Source of the DNA: an uncultured Rhizobiaceae group bacterium
GTDB lineage: Bacteria; Pseudomonadota; Alphaproteobacteria; Rhizobiales; Rhizobiaceae
NCBI GenBank assembly: GCA_947501445.1
Contig: CANMVS010000021.1
Span: 31,819-95,818 of the forward strand
Length of the DNA stretch: 64,000 nucleotides
Reading direction: 5' to 3'
Made by a program: the position numbers and the translations under genes. The notes under the pieces were generated by a model. It made no database searches and was not told the origin of the DNA. It saw only the letters and a program-made list of their open reading frames with translations. Shown here in pieces: positions 18,494 through 26,804 of the stretch (the stretch's first letter is position 1; every line of letters begins with the position of its first letter).

Positions 18494-19201
18494 TTGTCAA
18501 AACCCATCATAGAATTAAAAAGCGCTGATTTGACGTTGGGCGACGGTGCTTCGTCTGTTCATGTACTCAAAAAAATGAACCTTGTCGTTACCACCGGTGA
18601 ATCCGTTGGTATCGTTGGTCCGTCAGGATCCGGAAAATCAACGCTCCTGATGGTGCTGGCCGGGCTTGAACGCATAGACTCAGGCGAGATATTTATATCG
18701 GAACAGCCGATCCATGCCATGAGCGAGGATCAGGTTGCAGAATTTCGCGGCCGTAATGTCGGTATCGTCTTTCAGTCCTTCCATCTGATTCCCAATATGA
18801 CAGCACTTGAAAATGTTGCGGTTCCACTGGAACTTGCCGGGCGGACTGACGCCTTTGCCATAGCCCGCGAGGAGCTGGCGTCCGTCGGTCTTGCCGAACG
18901 GCTGACACATTATCCCGGGGAGCTGTCCGGTGGTGAACAGCAACGTGTTGCCATCGCGCGTGCGTTGGCGCCTTCACCCGCCATGCTCATTGCAGATGAG
19001 CCAACCGGCAATCTTGATACCGAAACCGGTTCACAAATTGCCGATCTTCTGTTTGCCAAACAGGCCGAGCGCGGCATGACGCTGCTGCTTGTCACCCATG
19101 ACACATCGCTGGCACAACGGTGCAGCCGACAGGTTCAGGTCCGCTCCGGAGAAATTTTAAGCGATGAAGCGCATGCAGTTGAAAAGGCTGCAGTAGCGTG
19201 A
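18494..19201 (+). CDS. ybbA: ABC transporter ATP-binding protein, YbbA/LolD type
   Basis: A 235-residue ATPase with Walker A GPSGSGKST, the Q-loop region FQSFHLIPNMTALENV, signature LSGGEQQRVAIARAL and Walker B MLIADEPTGN. It belongs to the MacB/LolD group that works with FtsX-like permeases in mechanotransmission at the inner membrane. The start is a TTG at 18494. It overlaps the permease gene by four bases and is divergent from tesA; in E. coli the orthologous trio is linked, and a role in lysophospholipid or lipid extraction has been proposed but not settled. Confidence 0.92.
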   Translation: MSKPIIELKSADLTLGDGASSVHVLKKMNLVVTTGESVGIVGPSGSGKSTLLMVLAGLERIDSGEIFISEQPIHAMSEDQVAEFRGRNVGIVFQSFHLIPNMTALENVAVPLELAGRTDAFAIAREELASVGLAERLTHYPGELSGGEQQRVAIARALAPSPAMLIADEPTGNLDTETGSQIADLLFAKQAERGMTLLLVTHDTSLAQRCSRQVQVRSGEILSDEAHAVEKAAVA

Positions 19202-21771
19202 CTGATGCGAGGCAAAACAAACGCCAAAGTGCGATGAACGGCCGGTTGGCTTTTCGACTGGCATTGCGCGAAATGCGCGGCGGACTATCGGGATTTTACA
19301 TATTTCTGGCTTGTATTGCCCTGGGCACTGCAGCGATTGCGGGGGTGAACTCCGTATCACGCTCGATAACCAGTGCCATAACCCAGGAAGGCCAAACCAT
19401 TCTGGGTGGTGATATCCGATTTGAAATCCAGAACCGCACAGCCAGCAATGAAGAACTGGCTTTTCTTGCCGGGCAAGGCACGATGAGCGCGACAACCAGT
19501 CTTCGCTCAATGTCGCGTTTGCCCGATGGTTCTGATCAGGCACTCGTGGAAATCAAGGCCGTCGATTCCAGATATCCGCTTTATGGTGAGCTGATCACCG
19601 CACCAGTGCGCGAATTCGATACGCTCTATGGTGAGGTGGATGGTCGTTTTGGGGTTGCTGTCGCGCCGCTGCTGCTTGACAGGCTTGGCGTTGCGCTTGG
19701 TGACACGGTTTTGCTGGGCAACGCCAAATTCGAGCTGAGAGCATTAATAGAAACAGAGCCGGATGCGCTGTCTGATGGCTTCGGGTTTGCCCCGCGTTTG
19801 TTGATGTCTTCAGACGGGCTGGAGGCTGCAGGTCTGGTGCAAACAGGCAGTCTGGTTGAATATGCCTACAAGATCAGGCTGGCCGATGGGACGAGTGAAA
19901 ATCAGGTTGCACTTTTGCGAAGCGATGCGGAGCGCCAGTTTCCATCCGCCGGTTGGTCAGTGCGCAGCAGAAGCAATGCAGCGCCGGCACTCAGCGCCAA
20001 TATCACCCGGTTTTCGCAATTTTTGACGCTGGTCGGACTGACAGCACTGATTGTCGGAGGTGTTGGTGTTGCCAATGCGGTGCGCGCCTATCTGGATTCA
20101 AAAAGAAGCGTCATTGCAACGTTCAAATGCCTTGGCGCGTCGGGACGTTTTGTCTTCGGCGTCTATTTGCTTCAAATCCTGATCATCACCACAATTGGCA
20201 TTGCAATCGGCCTTGTGCTCGGTGCAGCCATGCCTATCGCCGCGGCATCTGCATTATCGGAAATCCTGCCCGTATCCACTGAGGCTGCGCTTTATCCCGA
20301 TGCCTTGCTGCTGGCGGCTGTCTTTGGCTATCTCACAGCGCTTGCTTTTGCTGTTTTACCGCTTGGTCGGGCACGGGATGTACCGGCAACGGCTTTGTTC
20401 AGGGAACAGGGGTTTGATGCCTCCGGGCTACCCAAAGCGCGCTATCTGATTGCTGGCGCGGTCCTGATTGCCATCCTGGCAGCGCTGGCCATATACACTT
20501 CCTACGATCGCTTTATCGCCAGTATTTTTCTGGGTGCAATTGCCGTTTCATTTGTCATTTTACGTGCTGTGTCCGTGCTGATCGAATTGATGGCGCGCCG
20601 TGCCCCTGTGGTGAAATCGACAGCCCTGCGGCTGGCCATTGGCAATATTCACCGGCCCGGTGCCCTGACACCATCGGTGGTCCTGTCGCTTGGTCTTGGT
20701 TTGGCTTTACTTGTGACCCTGGCTCTGATTGATGGAAATCTGCGCCGCGAAATCAGCGGCAGTCTGCCAGAACGGGCACCGAATTTCTTCTTTGTCGATA
20801 TTCAAAGTGCAGAGGTCGATGCCTTTACCGCCCTGCTGCAAAAAGACGCCCCAAACGGCACAATTCAGCGCGTCCCCATGCTGCGTGGCCGGATTTTGGC
20901 CTTCAATGGGGTCGATGTGCGTGAAATCGACGTGCCGCCCGGTGGCGAATGGGTTTTGCGTGGTGATCGCGGTGTCACCTATGAAGCGGAAATTCCACCA
21001 AATGCAAAACTGTCCGAAGGGCAGTGGTGGCCTGAGGATTATGCCGGTGAACCGCTGGTGTCCTTTTCAGCCGAAGAGGCCGGTGAATTGGGGCTAGCGC
21101 TCGGCGATACCATCACCGTCAATGTACTGGGCCGCAATATTACAGCCAGGATCGCGAATTTGAGGCAGGTTGAGTGGGAATCGCTCTCAATCAATTTTGT
21201 CATGGTGTTCTCACCAAATACATTTGCCGGTGCGCCTCACGCATGGTTGGCAACACTCAGTGATCCGGCGGCAAGCAGCGCTGAGGAGGCAAATGTATTG
21301 CGGGCCGTGACCAATGCATTTCCGACAGTCACAAGCGTTCGGGTCAAGGATGCGCTCGACGTTGTCAATCGACTTGTCGGTCAACTGGCAACGGCAATAC
21401 GCGCTGCGGCTGCGGTTGCCCTCATCGCTTCCATCCTGGTGCTGTCGGGCGCTCTGGCTGCCGGCAATCGGGCACGTGCACACGATGCCGTTGTCCTGAA
21501 GACGCTTGGGGCCACACGGCGCACACTCATTCGGGCCTTTTCCTATGAATATTTGATTTTGGGACTGGCGACCGCAGTGTTCGCGCTGTTTGCAGGCGGA
21601 ATCGCGGCCTGGTTCGTTGTTTCGCAGATCATGTCGCTGCCATCGCAGTTTCTGCCCGATGTTGCGGTTGCAACGATTGTTGTGGCGCTGTTGCTGACCG
21701 TTGGCATCGGCCTTGCAGGTACCTGGCGGGTTTTAGGACAAAAAGCAGCGCCAGTATTGCGCAATTTGTAA
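19198..21771 (+). CDS. ybbP: ABC transporter permease, YbbP-type (two FtsX-like domains)
   Basis: An 857-residue permease with a single N-terminal membrane helix (about 30-50), a large periplasmic domain, three central helices (about 275-395), further helices and a second periplasmic domain, and a final three-helix FtsX-like unit (about 725-845). The layout is that of YbbP, which is longer than LolC/LolE or MacB. Starts at a GTG overlapping the ATPase stop (GTGA). Together the pair forms a complete type VII-like ABC system; its substrate is not evident from the sequence. It is followed by a gap of 175 bases before the next gene. Confidence 0.92.
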   Translation: MTDARQNKRQSAMNGRLAFRLALREMRGGLSGFYIFLACIALGTAAIAGVNSVSRSITSAITQEGQTILGGDIRFEIQNRTASNEELAFLAGQGTMSATTSLRSMSRLPDGSDQALVEIKAVDSRYPLYGELITAPVREFDTLYGEVDGRFGVAVAPLLLDRLGVALGDTVLLGNAKFELRALIETEPDALSDGFGFAPRLLMSSDGLEAAGLVQTGSLVEYAYKIRLADGTSENQVALLRSDAERQFPSAGWSVRSRSNAAPALSANITRFSQFLTLVGLTALIVGGVGVANAVRAYLDSKRSVIATFKCLGASGRFVFGVYLLQILIITTIGIAIGLVLGAAMPIAAASALSEILPVSTEAALYPDALLLAAVFGYLTALAFAVLPLGRARDVPATALFREQGFDASGLPKARYLIAGAVLIAILAALAIYTSYDRFIASIFLGAIAVSFVILRAVSVLIELMARRAPVVKSTALRLAIGNIHRPGALTPSVVLSLGLGLALLVTLALIDGNLRREISGSLPERAPNFFFVDIQSAEVDAFTALLQKDAPNGTIQRVPMLRGRILAFNGVDVREIDVPPGGEWVLRGDRGVTYEAEIPPNAKLSEGQWWPEDYAGEPLVSFSAEEAGELGLALGDTITVNVLGRNITARIANLRQVEWESLSINFVMVFSPNTFAGAPHAWLATLSDPAASSAEEANVLRAVTNAFPTVTSVRVKDALDVVNRLVGQLATAIRAAAAVALIASILVLSGALAAGNRARAHDAVVLKTLGATRRTLIRAFSYEYLILGLATAVFALFAGGIAAWFVVSQIMSLPSQFLPDVAVATIVVALLLTVGIGLAGTWRVLGQKAAPVLRNL

Positions 21772-21946
21772 CTGGTCTGGGGGGCTTGTGGTTAACTACC
21801 GTACGTCTTTAAGACAAAATGCTGATAAAATTGCGACTTCAGGCCTTGCCGTTGCCGCAATGAACCCTCATATTCACTACATCTGTGCCCGGTTTGTAAC
21901 AAATCGTGTACGCAATCGATGAAACGAAGCTATTTGAGAGGTGAAA

Positions 21947-22690
21947 ATGGCAAATCCTCGTGACTATCAGGTGCGCAGCCAGCAGGCAGGAGCGCAATCT
22001 GGTACTGTGATCGACGAAGGCCTAAGGTCCTATATGCTTCGGGTTTATAACCTGATGGCGATGGGACTGGCGATAACTGGTGTGGCTGCCTATGCGACAT
22101 CGGAAATGGCAATTTCCGGCGGTCAGTTGACCCAATTCGGAAATCTGATTTTTGTCAGCCCATTGAAATGGGTTGTTATGCTGGCCCCACTTGGGTTGGT
22201 GTTTTTTCTGAGCTTTCGCATCCAGAAAATGAGCGTCAGTGCGGCACAGACAACATTCTGGATCTATTCCGGAATGATGGGCCTGTCCCTGGCATCGATA
22301 TTCCTGGTGTTCACCGGCGAAAGTATCGTCCAAACGCTTTTTGTCACGGCAGCATCCTTTGGTGCCCTGTCGCTTTGGGGTTATACAACCAAGCGTGACC
22401 TGACCGGAATGGGTTCGTTCCTGTTCATGGGTCTGATCGGCCTCATTCTCGCGATGGTCGTCAATATATTCCTGCAATCCAGCGCGTTGCAGTTTGCAAT
22501 ATCGGGGATTGGTGTTTTGATCTTTGCAGGCCTTACGGCCTATGACACGCAACAGATCAAAAACATGTATTATGAAGGCGACGACAAGACGGTCGCTGGC
22601 CGTAAAGCGATTATGGGTGCGCTGCGCCTATATCTCGACTTCATCAATCTGTTCCTGTTCATGCTGCAGTTCATGGGCAACCGCAACTAA
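21947..22690 (+). CDS. Bax inhibitor-1 / YccA family membrane protein
   Basis: A 247-residue protein with seven hydrophobic segments after a polar N-terminus (MANPRDYQVRSQQAGAQSG). The ending GLTAYDTQQIKNMYYEGD followed by GALRLYLDFINLFLFMLQFMG is the typical BI-1 C-terminus, with the aspartates thought to gate a calcium or proton leak. In bacteria YccA modulates the FtsH protease, others act as pH-sensitive calcium leaks. ATG 21947 is preceded by AGAGG; a GTG two codons earlier is less likely. A terminator follows directly, so this is a one-gene unit. Confidence 0.93.
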   Translation: MANPRDYQVRSQQAGAQSGTVIDEGLRSYMLRVYNLMAMGLAITGVAAYATSEMAISGGQLTQFGNLIFVSPLKWVVMLAPLGLVFFLSFRIQKMSVSAAQTTFWIYSGMMGLSLASIFLVFTGESIVQTLFVTAASFGALSLWGYTTKRDLTGMGSFLFMGLIGLILAMVVNIFLQSSALQFAISGIGVLIFAGLTAYDTQQIKNMYYEGDDKTVAGRKAIMGALRLYLDFINLFLFMLQFMGNRN

Positions 22691-22707
22691 AACGAAATGT
22701 TTTGTTT

Positions 22708-22737
22708 GAAAAAGGCGGCCTGCGGGTCGCCTTTTTT
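22708..22737 (+). terminator. rho-independent terminator after the BI-1 gene
   Basis: AAAAAGGCG ... CGCCTTTTTT inverted repeat with an inner GCC/GGT pairing, ending in a run of six T, 17 bases after the stop codon on the plus strand. Confidence 0.85.
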
Positions 22738-22775
22738 ATTGTCTTTGGGCGGTGTGTTCATAAGTGGGCTGAAGA

Positions 22776-23333
22776 ATGAGCATTCTGATATGTGATGCGG
22801 AACTGGCAGATATTGATGCAATCACGGCGATCTATCGTGATGCAGTGGACAATGGGGTTGCGTCATTTGAGTTGTCGGCGCCCGATACTGGCGAAATGAC
22901 GCGGCGGTTCTCAGCGCTGCGCGAGCAGAATTATCCCTACATTGTAGCAAGGGACGAGAAGGGCTGTGTGCTTGGTTATGCCTATGCCGGTGCTTATCGA
23001 ACGCGTCCGGCCTATCGCTGGACGGTTGAGGATTCTGTCTATATCGCACCCGAAGCCCGCGGAAAGGGTATCGGCAAAGCATTGCTCGAGGCCATTATCG
23101 TGCGGTGTTGTGATTTGGGGTTTCGACAGATGATCGCAATTATCGGTGGCAGCCAACCGGCCTCAGTTGCCCTGCACGCAGCAACGGGTTTTGAGTTTAG
23201 CGGTACATTGCGGGCAACCGGGTTCAAACATGGCCAGTGGCTGGATACGACAATCTATCAACGTCAACTTGGCAGCGGTGACAGATCTGATCCGGATCCG
23301 GACGTGTACCCCGGCACTTTATTGGCGCCGTAA
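22776..23333 (+). CDS. GNAT acetyltransferase, phosphinothricin/methionine sulfoximine type
   Basis: A 185-residue GNAT enzyme. VYIAPEARGKGIGKALLEAII is motif A for acetyl-CoA binding (RGKGIG), and the later IAIIGGSQPASVALHAATGFE followed by GFKHGQWLDTTIYQRQL is the Pat/YncA signature; the phrase WLDTxxYQR is near-diagnostic. Such enzymes N-acetylate methionine sulfoximine or phosphinothricin and related amino acids. The C-terminal tail after residue 167 is proline-rich and probably disordered. A MITE-like element begins six bases after the stop codon. Confidence 0.9.
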   Translation: MSILICDAELADIDAITAIYRDAVDNGVASFELSAPDTGEMTRRFSALREQNYPYIVARDEKGCVLGYAYAGAYRTRPAYRWTVEDSVYIAPEARGKGIGKALLEAIIVRCCDLGFRQMIAIIGGSQPASVALHAATGFEFSGTLRATGFKHGQWLDTTIYQRQLGSGDRSDPDPDVYPGTLLAP

Positions 23334-23338
23334 GTGCA

Positions 23339-23732
23339 AGAGCCTGTCTTTTTTAAATGGAAACATTTGACCGGGTGATTTTGGTCACTGACAAGACCTA
23401 TCTTCGCTTCCGCGAAGATAGGTCCCGATCCCTTTTTGGCGCATTGTCCTATCGGAATACTGTTTCACATTTTTCCGGAAATGCTTAAGGCGGATTGCAC
23501 GCAGTGGTGTCATCCCACCACAAGTGCGAGCCAACACTGTCAGGGGGCAAAATCACCCGGCCCATTCATCGTGGAATTTCAACTGTTTCTGCCTGTCAGG
23601 GGTGACGGAAAGTCGGCCCATCAACGTCGTTGCGCCGCTTGCCCGATGCACCACATCGCGCTGCGCGACGCGCCTAGCCGAGTGGACCGACTTTCCGCCA
23701 TCAAATGCTTCCATTTAAAAAAGATAGGTTCT
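23339..23732. mobile_element. MITE-like element with 30-bp terminal inverted repeats (long copy with nested hairpins)
   Basis: Terminal inverted repeats: left 23339-23368 and right 23703-23732, both AGARCCTRTCTTTTTTAAAT-like, about 27 of 30 matching. Compared with the 207-bp copy at 28-234 (reverse orientation) the core is conserved, for instance the stretch around 23495-23570, but two extra blocks are present: about 105 bases after 23395 that open with a perfect hairpin, and about 85 bases between 23604 and 23699 bounded by GGAAAGTCGG / CCGACTTTCC. It contains no coding frame of note. It fills the whole gap between two genes and touches the DUF2794 stop codon. Confidence 0.85.
23395..23424. 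repeat. perfect hairpin nested in the MITE-like element
   Basis: GACCTATCTTCGC TTCC GCGAAGATAGGTC: 13 base pairs without mismatch and a four-base loop. It is absent from the shorter MITE copy at 28-234, so it marks an insertion into the element. Confidence 0.9.
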
Positions 23733-24141
23733 AACCCCGAACGAGTTTGGCTGATTTGTCGAAGACCTTGAGAACATTTTCCAGTTCCTGGCCGCGTTTG
23801 ACAATCAGTCCGCTGGCGGCAATCACGCTGAATGCACCCTGTTTTCGCGCCAGCCTGGGGTCTTTTTCAATGCGAAAAACCGGTACTTCGCTGCTGCGTT
23901 GAAATACAGAAAAAACAGCCTTTTCCTTGAGGTGATCGATCGCATAGTCACGCCATTCGCCCTCACCGACTTTTAGTGAATATATACGCAGGATGGCGTC
24001 AAGCTCGCGTCTGTGAAAGGTGATAGGCAGTTGTTGTTTGTTTTTTCGGAACTCTTTGAGATCAACCAGTACGGATGATGATCCCCGATTGTGCTGTCCC
24101 GAATTTCCGCCCATATCTGTACCCTTGTGATCCTGTGACAC
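23731..24141 (-). CDS. DUF2794 domain protein
   Basis: A 136-residue protein typical of Alphaproteobacteria. The conserved core is VDLKEFRKNKQQLPITFHRREL, then LRIYSLKVGEGEWRDYAID and VFRIEKDPRLARKQGAFSVI, which match DUF2794. No function is known. The first ten residues before MGGNSGQ may not be translated (alternative start 24111). Its stop codon (complement of TAG at 23731-23733) overlaps the edge of the MITE-like element by two bases, so the C-terminal residue or stop may have been set by that insertion. Confidence 0.85.
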   Translation of the reverse strand: MSQDHKGTDMGGNSGQHNRGSSSVLVDLKEFRKNKQQLPITFHRRELDAILRIYSLKVGEGEWRDYAIDHLKEKAVFSVFQRSSEVPVFRIEKDPRLARKQGAFSVIAASGLIVKRGQELENVLKVFDKSAKLVRG

Positions 24142-24271
24142 CAGTGTGCCAGAAGAATACGGAATTGCAAGTGTGACAATGGTGGACGAGCGCGCGTGCC
24201 CAATGGCGCCGATTCAGGCTGTTATCTGCTGATCGGGTGTGGCACCGCCGGGAAGACAGATGTACCGGATT

Positions 24272-25030
24272 TCAGCTTGCACCGTCGGTCATGACACTGG
24301 CTCCGATAATCGCGCCTGGTATTGTGTCGGACTTCATGGTTTGCAGCAAAATGGCACAGCCATCATAGCCTTTATTGCTTACCATGGTGGCAGGCAGATC
24401 AACTTCCATTGCCTTGCCATCCCACATGCCTATCGTTTGCACATCGCGTACGGAGTGCCAATAGGTCAGTGCCTTACCGCGGTTCTCGCCGCGTTTGATC
24501 TGAATGGTGTTTTCGCTGTCAAAATAGACGATGACGATATTGGCTTTGCCTTGTCCTTCACCGACATTGATTTTGATCTTGTCACCTTCCAGTCTGGCTG
24601 AAACCGGGACGATCAGGCCGCGACCGCTTTTCTCGAACGCATCTATCTTGGCGTTGATGCCTTTTTTGTCTGCGCCATTGATGTGGTCCCTGCCGTTGAT
24701 GACCACCTGCGGTGTGTAAACGCTGCTGCGGCCCAGCGTGCGGGCATAATCGTACTGTCGGTCCGTGCTCTGCTTGGAGCTGAGCGTGTCCTTCCAGCCA
24801 AGATAGTTCCAGTAGTCTACGTGATAGGCCAGTGCCACCACATCACCCTGTTCGACGAGTTCACCCAATACGGCGTCAGCTGGCGGACAGGAGGAGCATC
24901 CCTGGCTGGTAAAAAGTTCTACAACACCCTTTGTTGCGGCATCCTCGGCTATGGCATTGGGTATGAAAACGGATGATATGACAGTCGCTGCAACAATTGC
25001 ACTGAGAAAATTTGTTAGATACCCCGTCAT
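24272..25030 (-). CDS. DUF1223 secreted thioredoxin-fold protein
   Basis: A 252-residue protein with a signal peptide (MTGYLTNFLSAIVAATVISSVFIPNAIA in part, cleavage near residue 28) and a thioredoxin-like domain whose CxxC-like motif is LFTSQGCSSCPPADAVL near residue 45. DYWNYLGWKDTLSS and YTPQVVINGRDHINGAD (in part) are the other DUF1223 hallmarks. The family is common in Rhizobiales and is often found beside acnA; here acnA is 35 kb away, which implies rearrangement or a different ancestral order. A redox or thiol-transfer role is inferred from the fold only. Confidence 0.88.
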   Translation of the reverse strand: MTGYLTNFLSAIVAATVISSVFIPNAIAEDAATKGVVELFTSQGCSSCPPADAVLGELVEQGDVVALAYHVDYWNYLGWKDTLSSKQSTDRQYDYARTLGRSSVYTPQVVINGRDHINGADKKGINAKIDAFEKSGRGLIVPVSARLEGDKIKINVGEGQGKANIVIVYFDSENTIQIKRGENRGKALTYWHSVRDVQTIGMWDGKAMEVDLPATMVSNKGYDGCAILLQTMKSDTIPGAIIGASVMTDGAS

Positions 25031-25330
25031 ACTTCACCTGCCCGTATCGGTCAAAATTGACCGTGAAATTGCATAGTTGTTTTACCGATGTGGCTGATCA
25101 AGATAAAGTCACGTTCCGGTGACAAAATCCACTGTGGCCAGCCAATATCCGGCAAAATTGTATCAATTGACCGACACGTCGTGATGAATTATTTATGTTG
25201 TTGATGGGCTCGGCGATGGCGTCGCCGGGCGAAAGACATCACAAATAGCAATGGATTGGCATCCTGCACGCCCGGATCACCTGCAGGGCGATTCCGTAGT
25301 CTTCGTCCTCAGGCAGATGGAGACCACGAT

Positions 25331-26554
25331 ATGACACAAGAAAACAGCAATCGACCGCAGTTTTTCAACCGCCAGGACGGCGGCAAGGCGCAATTGCCTT
25401 TTTCCCAAAGTGAATATGAGCGCAGGCTTGCCGCCCTGCGCAGTGACATGGATCGTATGGATGTCGAGGCGGTTTTATTCACCTCGATGCACAATATTGC
25501 CTATTACTCGGGTTTTCTGTTTTGCAGTTTCGGCAGGCCCTATGCCTGTGTGGTGACCGCGGATCGATGTGTGACCATATCGGCCAATATCGATGGCAGT
25601 CAGCCCTGGCGTCGCTGTGTTGATGAAAATATTATCTACACGGACTGGCAGCGCGACAACTACTGGCGTGCCGTGCGTTCTGTCATCAAGGGTGACGGAC
25701 GTTTGGGTATCGAAGCCGATCATCTGACCCTTGCTGCACGCGATGTGCTCCGTGTGTTCCTGGGTGCTGTCGAGCTTGTTGACATGGCGCCAGCGGCCAT
25801 GGCACAGCGGATGGTGAAATCCGCCGAGGAAATTGCACTGATCCGTGAAGGCGCGCGTGTTGCTGATATTGGCGGCGAAGCCATTCGCGACGCCATCCGA
25901 CCCGGAATCCGCGAGATTGATGTGGCCATGGCTGGCAGGGATGCAATGGAACTGGAGATAGCCAGAGCGCATCCGAACAGCGAAATGCGCGATAACTGGG
26001 TCTGGTTTCAGTCGGGCATTAACACAGATGGCGCCCACAATCCTGTTACAACCCGCCAGTTGGGTGTGGGCGACATTCTCAGCCTCAATACCTTTCCGAT
26101 GATCTCGGGCTATTATACGGCCCTGGAACGTACGCTGTTTCTCGGCCAGCCCGATGATGCCTCACTGCACCTTTGGCAGATTAATGTCGGTGCGCATGAG
26201 TTGGGCCTTTCATTGATCAAACCCGGCGCAACCTGCTCTGGCATCTGTCGTGAAATCAACCGCTATTTCACAGATCATGGGGTTCTTGATTACCGCTCAT
26301 TCGGCTATGGGCACTCATTTGGCATCCTGTCGCATTACTACGGGCGCGAGGCCGGTCTGGAATTGCGTGAGGATATTGATACGGAACTGGTTGCCGGAAT
26401 GGTTGTTTCAATGGAGCCCATGTTGTGGGTCCCGGAAGGCACAGCAGGTGCAGGTGGTTACCGCGAGCACGATATTCTTGTGATCGCAGAACACGGCAGC
26501 GAAAACATTACCGGTTTTGGCTACGGACCTGAGCACAATATCATTTCTGCCTAG
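25331..26554 (+). CDS. creatinase (creatine amidinohydrolase)
   Basis: A 407-residue protein of the M24 'pita-bread' fold. Several stretches are those of Pseudomonas creatinase as I remember it: INTDGAHNPVTTR with the catalytic His at about 236, LSLNTFPMISGYYTALERTL, GYGHSFGILSHYYGREAG and GAGGYREHDILVI. The Asp ligands that aminopeptidases use for metal are replaced (SLN, YYTA), as in creatinase, which needs no metal. It cleaves creatine to sarcosine and urea. The start at 25331 has GGAG before it and gives the family length; the frame is open 25 codons further. No sarcosine oxidase or urease gene is adjacent. The TAG stop belongs to a 99-bp repeat. Confidence 0.9.
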   Translation: MTQENSNRPQFFNRQDGGKAQLPFSQSEYERRLAALRSDMDRMDVEAVLFTSMHNIAYYSGFLFCSFGRPYACVVTADRCVTISANIDGSQPWRRCVDENIIYTDWQRDNYWRAVRSVIKGDGRLGIEADHLTLAARDVLRVFLGAVELVDMAPAAMAQRMVKSAEEIALIREGARVADIGGEAIRDAIRPGIREIDVAMAGRDAMELEIARAHPNSEMRDNWVWFQSGINTDGAHNPVTTRQLGVGDILSLNTFPMISGYYTALERTLFLGQPDDASLHLWQINVGAHELGLSLIKPGATCSGICREINRYFTDHGVLDYRSFGYGHSFGILSHYYGREAGLELREDIDTELVAGMVVSMEPMLWVPEGTAGAGGYREHDILVIAEHGSENITGFGYGPEHNIISA

Positions 26555-26637
26555 ACCGTTTTACGTTTGTCAAAAACGGGACAACGGTGTCGGCCTTTGA
26601 TTTTGTTGATGCAATCAGGTTGCCGGCAGTTCAAAAA
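26552..26637 (+). repeat. 99-bp dispersed palindromic repeat, copy D (right end eroded)
   Basis: Starts TAGACCGTTTTACG, with the TAG serving as the creatinase stop codon. The left two thirds match the consensus; the terminal hairpin is lost (GCAATCAGG then TTGCCGGCAGTTCAAAA), so this copy is decayed at its right end. Confidence 0.85.
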
Positions 26638-26804
26638 AATGCACGCCAACCGCTGCATGGAACAACAAGTGCCCCATGCAGCGGTCAATTTACGACATTC
26701 CCATTGACCTGTGTCTTCTATGTGGTCAAATGCGCCGTCAATAGTATGGATGATCTCTTCTGATGATCTCCAGTTCTGGTTAGTGTGACCACGGGGATAT
26801 TTGC

